From Hypsibius dujardini (taxonomy: Eukaryota > Tardigrada > Eutardigrada > Parachela > Hypsibiidae): a stretch of 22,544 nt of DNA. Below the pieces are notes generated by a model that saw only the letters and a list, made by a program, of their open reading frames with translations, made no database searches and was not told where the DNA came from. The stretch spans positions 1 to 22,544 of the forward strand of contig LRSR01009953.1 of the NCBI GenBank assembly GCA_001579985.1. Reading direction: 5' to 3'. Made by a program: the position numbers and the translations under genes. Positions 17,818 to 22,544 of the stretch are shown here, one piece after another (within the stretch, counting starts at the first letter, position 1; every line of letters begins with the position of its first letter).

Positions 17818-19515
17818 CCTTGAAAATTCCAGCGATAGTCCCAAGTAGTTTCTGCTCTACACAGCCCATCACATTCTGCAAGACCCAAACCGGTTGAAAC
17901 ACCGAGCCTAGCTGCCGAACCCGTAACTTCGGTTTCCGACTTTGATTTAAGGCATTTGCAGGAAAGACACCAACAACTCGCCACCCGGCAAACAGCATCG
18001 CCAACCGTCGGTGACCGTACGTCCGATGGGCATTCCAATCCAAAGCGTCGAAGCAACAGGGTATTCCCACGAACGCGTATCCCCCGGGCTTCACCACCGA
18101 CAACATCCTCGCCATCGTTTCCAAATCCCCCGACGGATTCAAGACATCTCCGTACCTGGTGATGACAAATTATTCAGTTAATTTAGCGCTCATGACATAG
18201 CCCCAAAAAAACACTTACAAATTAGTTGTTATTTTTAGTTTTTAATTCCGATCTGTTAGCACCCAATGAACAGTTACTTATTTTGCATTGTGCAAGGGAT
18301 CAAATTATTCCCTTTTTTTGAGCAATTAAAATAACTAAGACTGATAAAAATTATCTACACAAGATTAAAGTGTTTTAATTGGAGATACAAAGTGGGTTAG
18401 TTTTTGTCGTTTTTAATTTGGTTTGGCCATGTCCACCCGCCATACCGTCCCAATCCATCATGCTCAATGCTGGAATAGGTGAAGAGGAAATCGAACGGTT
18501 CAATTTGGCCTTGCAGAAAAGCTGCTGTGAAATTGGCTGGAGTAAAAGTGCGGATTTGTGGATGCTGAGAGATGATTGCTCCGAATTCCAAAGTAGTCAC
18601 GTGGTCGGCTCCGTATTCCAGGAGGAAGACCTCCAGCCACGGTTTCTCCGATCCGATCACGAGACCGCGACGCGATGAGACTGCTGCTTTTCCGTGAGCA
18701 TCCAAGGCTTGATAGACGAAGCTGCTGTCGTAGTTGAAATAGGTCTGACGAGCACGGACCCGAGCTCTGAGGTCGTTGATCGTGTCGAGAGACCACACTG
18801 ACGTCAAAGCGGAACCGCCAAGGTAAGCCTGCATATATATATACACGTGGCCAGATTAATGGGTGGCAGAGTTCGAACCACTCTTAAGCTGGGCGCAAGC
18901 AAAATTGGCTGGCTCGAGTTTAAGCCAAACACCCAGCATTATGGCCATGTGTGTATGTGTGTATATAAATATGTGTATATATATATACGTCCTCCAAAGA
19001 TGGGAGGACATAGGATCCCACAGAAACTTACATTGTCAAAGTAGAACTCCCGTATGGAAATGATCCCGTTCATGCTGTACCCATTTCGGAGGGACCCTGG
19101 AATTTTGCGTGGTGCTTCTCCGAAACGAGCTGCATGAATGAAAAAATGAACGAAAATTCTGCTCGAAATTTCTGCTCACTGAAACTTGAAGAAAAATTCG
19201 ACGGAGAAAGACATCCTTCGACTTACCAGCTTCCGGTTTCAGCCAGGCCTGTACCAACGGAAAATCCGGTCGCAATAAGGGATGCACAGTGTGAAAGGAG
19301 ACAGGCAGAGCGAGTGCTGCAAGACACTTGTCTGAAAGGTTCCCCTGATCAAGCTGTTTGACTGAAGAATCCTGTTGGTTCCCGCAGAGACCGACATACA
19401 GACTGACGAAGCAGGTTGCCTGGACGGAAAATACAGCAAGACATACCACGAAATATCGGTCTTGTTTTCGACAGGAATTTCGAGGATAATAATCCAATAT
19501 GATCGGTTGTGTCAT
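17813..19515 (-). CDS. DUF268 family, methyltransferase-like type II membrane protein
   Basis: Minus-strand exons 19515-19227, 19129-19032, 18828-18446 and 18155-17813; 1113 nt, 370 residues. Junctions: GCTG|GTAAGT to ATGCAG|CT, GACAAT|GTAAGT to TGCAG|GCT, and GGACG|GTATGG to ACCAG|GTAC, phases 1, 0 and 2. A signal anchor follows a basic stretch at about residues 21-43 (YFVVCLAVFSVQATCFVSLY). DUF268 hallmarks, known chiefly from Caenorhabditis proteins, are GSEKPWLEVFLLEYGA (188-203), TTLEFG, and the exon 3/4 junction SSIEHDGLGRYGD. After it, MLSVVKPGGYAFVGIP resembles the post-motif region of SAM-dependent methyltransferases (a K-P-G-G turn), and HRTYGHRRL follows. A glycan methyltransferase role is an inference; the substrate is unknown. 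Confidence 0.85.
18848..18949. repeat. Short imperfect palindrome in DUF268 intron 2
   Basis: GGCCAGATTAATGGGTG at the left end is matched by CACCCAGCATTATGGCC at the right end, with loosely paired sequence between, flanked by TA-rich dinucleotide tracts on both sides. It could be a small MITE. It contains AGTTCGAACCA, which resembles a tRNA B box, but no A box or tRNA fold is present. Confidence 0.5.
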
Positions 19516-21322
19516 AATTAATGTTCCGTAAAGAAGAGCCCTTCAAGCGGGATGCCATTTGAGAATGTGAAAGCGAATTGACACGACTCATTCGCAAGCT
19601 GAAGTAGAGCGACAGTGACGGCAAGGTCAATCAACTTTTTGCAGGGTATAATTGGTGCATTTTCACTTACTGCCTGACCGGTGCTTACGATGTAAAGTGA
19701 ATATACCTAATACTTAATGCTTGGGTGATTCACGCCAGGTCTTGTTACGTTTTTTCCCATTCAGACATGTGCGTGGACATTATCACAGCGCCTTCGGTGT
19801 ACGGATAGAAAGCGAGGGCGTTCTCTCTGGCCTGACTAATTACACATATCAAGACAACCGGAGCATGTTAACAGTTAGAGGTGTGAAAAGATGCCAGTCT
19901 CTAAACGAAAGATGGAACCATCGTTTACAGGCTGTATTTTAAATTGTTCTCTTCGGTAAAAAAAAACTACTGATAAACTAAATAAACTTTAAACCAAAAG
20001 TATTAGTTCGGTCCGGTTGCTGATATCTTTTTCACGCAAAGGAAAGTGAAGAATGGGCGACTTTGGTTATTTCTGCCGGACCTTGGTGAAGCAGCAAGCA
20101 GATGACCGAACCATAATTTCGAAATTTCAAGCAACACATCAACTTTCAGAAACAATTGCCTTTACTGAAATCAATCAAACCATTTTTGGCGGGAAATTCG
20201 TCGCTCGCCATGTGGTCATTTGATCGAACCGTTTTTTGGCGGGAAATTCGTTGCTTACCATGTAGTCATTTGATCGCACCGTTTTTTTGGCGGGAAATTC
20301 ACTCGCCATGTGGTCATTTGACAATATCGGGCGCTAACGGGTTTTAAGGCAATGTTCCCAGCAGTTTCGCATTCAAAAAATTAATTCGCAAATTACGCTG
20401 AATAATTTTTCAAATCAATTGCATTACAATGGCACGATTTGATTCGATTCTACTCTAAAAGATGTCCGTAGCACTGCCGTGCATATAATAATGTTCAATA
20501 TTAGAAAAAAACGTTTATCATTCAGAAAAACAAGTGGTTCTTTAAAACCCAAAAATTGGAACATTAAAAAAGCCCAAACACGAGGAGTTTTGCGATGGAG
20601 TCTTGATGTTAGGGAGCAATTTTGGGAAAGTGACGAAGTTTCCGCTGTTTTGCTCTGGGGATGTGGGAGCTCCCGAATTGTACGGTAAAGCCAATAAAAG
20701 CGTCCTGTTTTGATTAGAGAAGTTGTATCTGTGTTTATGTTGTCGAGTTACTCATCAAATTTGGGAGCAAACGCAGTCAAACAAAAATTTGGATTTCGAA
20801 AGTTGGACATCAAAGATTTCAATTTAATTAATAAACATTTTACGCACTGTAGCACTGACAAGTAGTCTGACAAGAGAGACAGCTATTGTTGTGAAGACGG
20901 CGCTGCGCAATATGCCGCATACACCAGCCCGCTAATTTACTGCACAGTCACTCCGTTTGTCCTTACGATTCATGCGCGATCGATCCACCAGGCTAACTCA
21001 TTTCCTAAAGCTAAAGCGTAACAAACATATTTCGGAGAGGCGTGGAGGAAATGTGTCTCTGACTGTGCTGAAAACATCTCTTGCAGGGAGGATCAAAAGA
21101 TCCCAGTCATCATGACAGATGCAAAACTCTTCTCCGTATCCGAGCAGACAAGGTGACTGGCAAATTGTCCAGCTTGTATATATGTCAAAGAACAGCTGCT
21201 GCTTCTCTATATACAATTTTTGTTTATCAATTTTTTAGTGCCTATGTTGTTTGTTGCCGTATCGGGTTTCTTATTCACAAATTCGATCGGATTTCGAGGA
21301 GAATTAACAAACATTTTTTATC
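19516..21322. other. Intergenic region between the DUF268 and GST genes
   Basis: The two genes are read outward from this region, so it holds both promoters. The clearest structure is the tandem repeat at 20181-20325. Candidate TATA-like words upstream of the GST gene are GTATATATG at 21177 and CTATATAC at 21212, both 110-150 bases before the ATG; neither is decisive. CTTGCAG at 21080-21086 could be an acceptor for a 5' UTR exon. ORFs at 19721, 20479 and 21081 show no recognisable domain and no splice partners. Confidence 0.4.
20181..20325. repeat. Three tandem 50-bp repeats, each with an E2F consensus
   Basis: Units at 20181-20230, 20231-20280 and 20281-20325 (the last about 5 bp shorter) share the pattern of TTTTTGGCGGGAAATTC followed by a CCATGTGGTCATTTGA-like word. 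Each holds a perfect TTTGGCGGGAAA, the E2F/DP binding consensus, at 20185-20196, 20235-20246 and 20286-20297. The core is identical in all three although flanking bases differ. They lie about 670 bp upstream of the DUF268 start and 1.0-1.1 kb upstream of the GST start. A regulatory role is inferred from the motif only. Confidence 0.8.
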
Positions 21323-22100
21323 ATGTCCCAGCCTAGCTATAAACTCACCTATTTCGATGCTCGCGGCCTGGCCGAGCCGATCCGACTGTTGCTGGCCTAC
21401 GTGAAGATCCCCTTTGAGGATCTACGGACGAAGGAATGGGCGAGCCTCAAGCCCAAAACACCCTTCCGTCAAATCCCCATCCTCGAGTTTGATGGGAAGC
21501 AGTTCGGTCAAAGCCACGCCATCACGCGTTATCTAGCGAAGAAGCACAAGCTGGCTGGTACCAACGACGAGGAGCAGCTGCTGGTCGACGGGGTTGCTGA
21601 CTACGTCAAAGGTACTACGACTGTGCTAGACTTATTTTCATAATTTTTAAATAGTTCAGTTTCTATATTTTTATACACTTCACAAACTTTTTCCTGGCGA
21701 CTTTCCGGGTCCCAAATTTTTAGCGGACCAAAATAAATTAACTCTTAATCTCAAGATGTTGTTTCTCAATGTTGCAGACATTTTCGCGGCTCGCTTGAAA
21801 TGGTGGTTCGAGAAGGACCCCGAAACGAAGAAGAAACTGCAGGAAGAGTACTTCAAGACCAACTTGGTGGCCCAAGCTGAAATCCTTCAGGCTCTGTTGA
21901 AAGAAGGCGGTGGCCAATTCTTCGCCCCATCCGGAGTAACGTTCGCGGACTTTGTGGTGGCCAACGAGTTCTTCAGCCTGAAGAAGCACTACCCCACGGC
22001 ATTGGAGCCGTTCCCGGAGTTGAAGGCTCATCTGAAACGCGTCCACAACCTCCCAGGCATCAAGGAATGGGTCGCTCAACGCCCCGACACCGACAACTGA
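21323..22100 (+). CDS. Sigma-class glutathione S-transferase
   Basis: Exons 21323-21611 and 21778-22100; 612 nt, 203 residues, the usual sigma-class length. The donor AAAG|GTACTA and acceptor GTTGCAG|AC join a split Asp codon (YVK-D-IFAARL). The N-terminal thioredoxin-like domain begins YKLTYFDARGLAEPIR; Tyr10 is the expected catalytic tyrosine. FRQIPILEFDGKQFGQSHAI carries the cis-Pro and the Gln-Ser glutathione-binding pair. The helical C-terminal domain contains FADFVVANEF and ends VHNLPGIKEWVAQRP, typical of the class. Sigma GSTs are cytosolic and detoxify lipid peroxidation products or isomerise prostaglandin H2; which applies here is unknown. It has no anchor and is not obviously linked to the glycan genes. 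The start ATG is the first in frame. Confidence 0.95.
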
Positions 22101-22544
22101 AGGCGAAAACAAACAACTTCCTACATAAATGCTGCGACCTTCTTGAATCTCGATTAATTATACTCACGTTATGTTTCCCTAATTCATTTTATGAGACTCG
22201 GAAATATCGAACACGGACTTTTGCCACACGGAAAACGTAATCCTTCATTTATTTCATATAATTTTTTCGCTTCAAAGTTATCAATCATTTCAGAGCACTT
22301 TATTGCTTGGCCTCGCACTGTCCGTACTCCCCCCCCCCCACAACACCTTGCTACCAGTGATTTTAAATAAGTGTAAAGTAATCTTGCAAACATTGATTTC
22401 TATTTTTGTGGCTTTATATAAAATATAAAAATATTTTTGAATTAAATACAAAAGCCGCTTTTTGGGTCATTCAAACTATCCTTTAACTATTGTTAAGCAA
22501 CACTAATCGTAGCCCCAAGCGCGGGCTCTTAATCAAAGCCGGAG
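22101..22544. other. Downstream region of the GST gene
   Basis: AT-rich with a C9 run at about 22331. No exact AATAAA follows the GST stop closely; CATAAA at about 22125 is the nearest variant. No gene is recognised to the window end. Confidence 0.4.

Noticed and set aside
18871-18881. tRNA-derived SINE or tRNA gene suggested by AGTTCGAACCA
   Set aside because: No A box at the expected distance and no cloverleaf; the segment is better read as a small palindrome.
19721-20688. ORFs at 19721-19942 and 20479-20688
   Set aside because: No domain, no hydrophobic or conserved pattern, no plausible splice partners; lengths expected by chance.
1-22544. CRISPR array, bacterial operon or viral genome
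   Set aside because: No regularly spaced direct repeats with unique spacers, no Shine-Dalgarno-linked ORFs and no viral genes; all recognised genes are intron-bearing animal families.

Overview
This window looks like nuclear DNA of a small-genome invertebrate animal, probably a protostome and perhaps an ecdysozoan such as a tardigrade; that placement is an inference from gene content. There are no operons. Genes are split by short GT-AG introns, one with a perfect TACTAAC branch point, and the DNA between and within genes is full of foldback elements, MITEs and microsatellites. All exon models below were built by eye from splice consensus, reading-frame phase and family motifs. In every complete model the exon lengths sum to a whole number of codons.

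Layout. 1-2601: no recognised gene; one degenerate foldback. 2602-3491 (+): three-exon gene for an unrecognised 119-residue protein. 3544-4897 (-): three-exon CASD1-like SGNH/PC-esterase (sialate O-acetyltransferase-type catalytic domain) with a signal anchor. 5620-6158: long foldback element. 6269-7967 (+): two-exon HtrL/YibB-family protein with a signal anchor. 8046-8345: hexanucleotide satellite. 8593-8856 (-): an orphan, strongly coding-looking exon. 9039-10203 (+): four exons of a core-1 beta-1,3-galactosyltransferase (C1GALT1/T-synthase) homologue whose 5' end was not found. 10435-16524 (-): six-exon glucoside xylosyltransferase (GXYLT, GT8) homologue whose introns carry most of the repeats. 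16850-17250: GGAC/GGAT satellite. 17813-19515 (-): four-exon DUF268 methyltransferase-like protein. 20181-20325: three tandem 50-bp repeats, each with a perfect E2F consensus. 21323-22100 (+): two-exon sigma-class glutathione S-transferase.

Five of the seven gene models (CASD1-like, HtrL-like, C1GALT1-like, GXYLT-like, DUF268) belong to glycan-modifying families or families likely to act on glycans. Four of them have a visible N-terminal signal anchor, as expected for Golgi type II proteins. Such clustering of unrelated glycan-modifying families is unusual for an animal genome and may be a functional neighbourhood, though no shared regulation is shown.

The second main point is the GXYLT-like gene as a host for mobile DNA. 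Its 2.6-kb first intron is bounded by about 115-bp terminal inverted repeats that almost coincide with the splice sites, like an introner (a transposon that becomes an intron). Four TA-flanked palindromic MITEs lie in its introns, and one of them sits inside an arm of the intron-1 element, whose other arm preserves the empty site.
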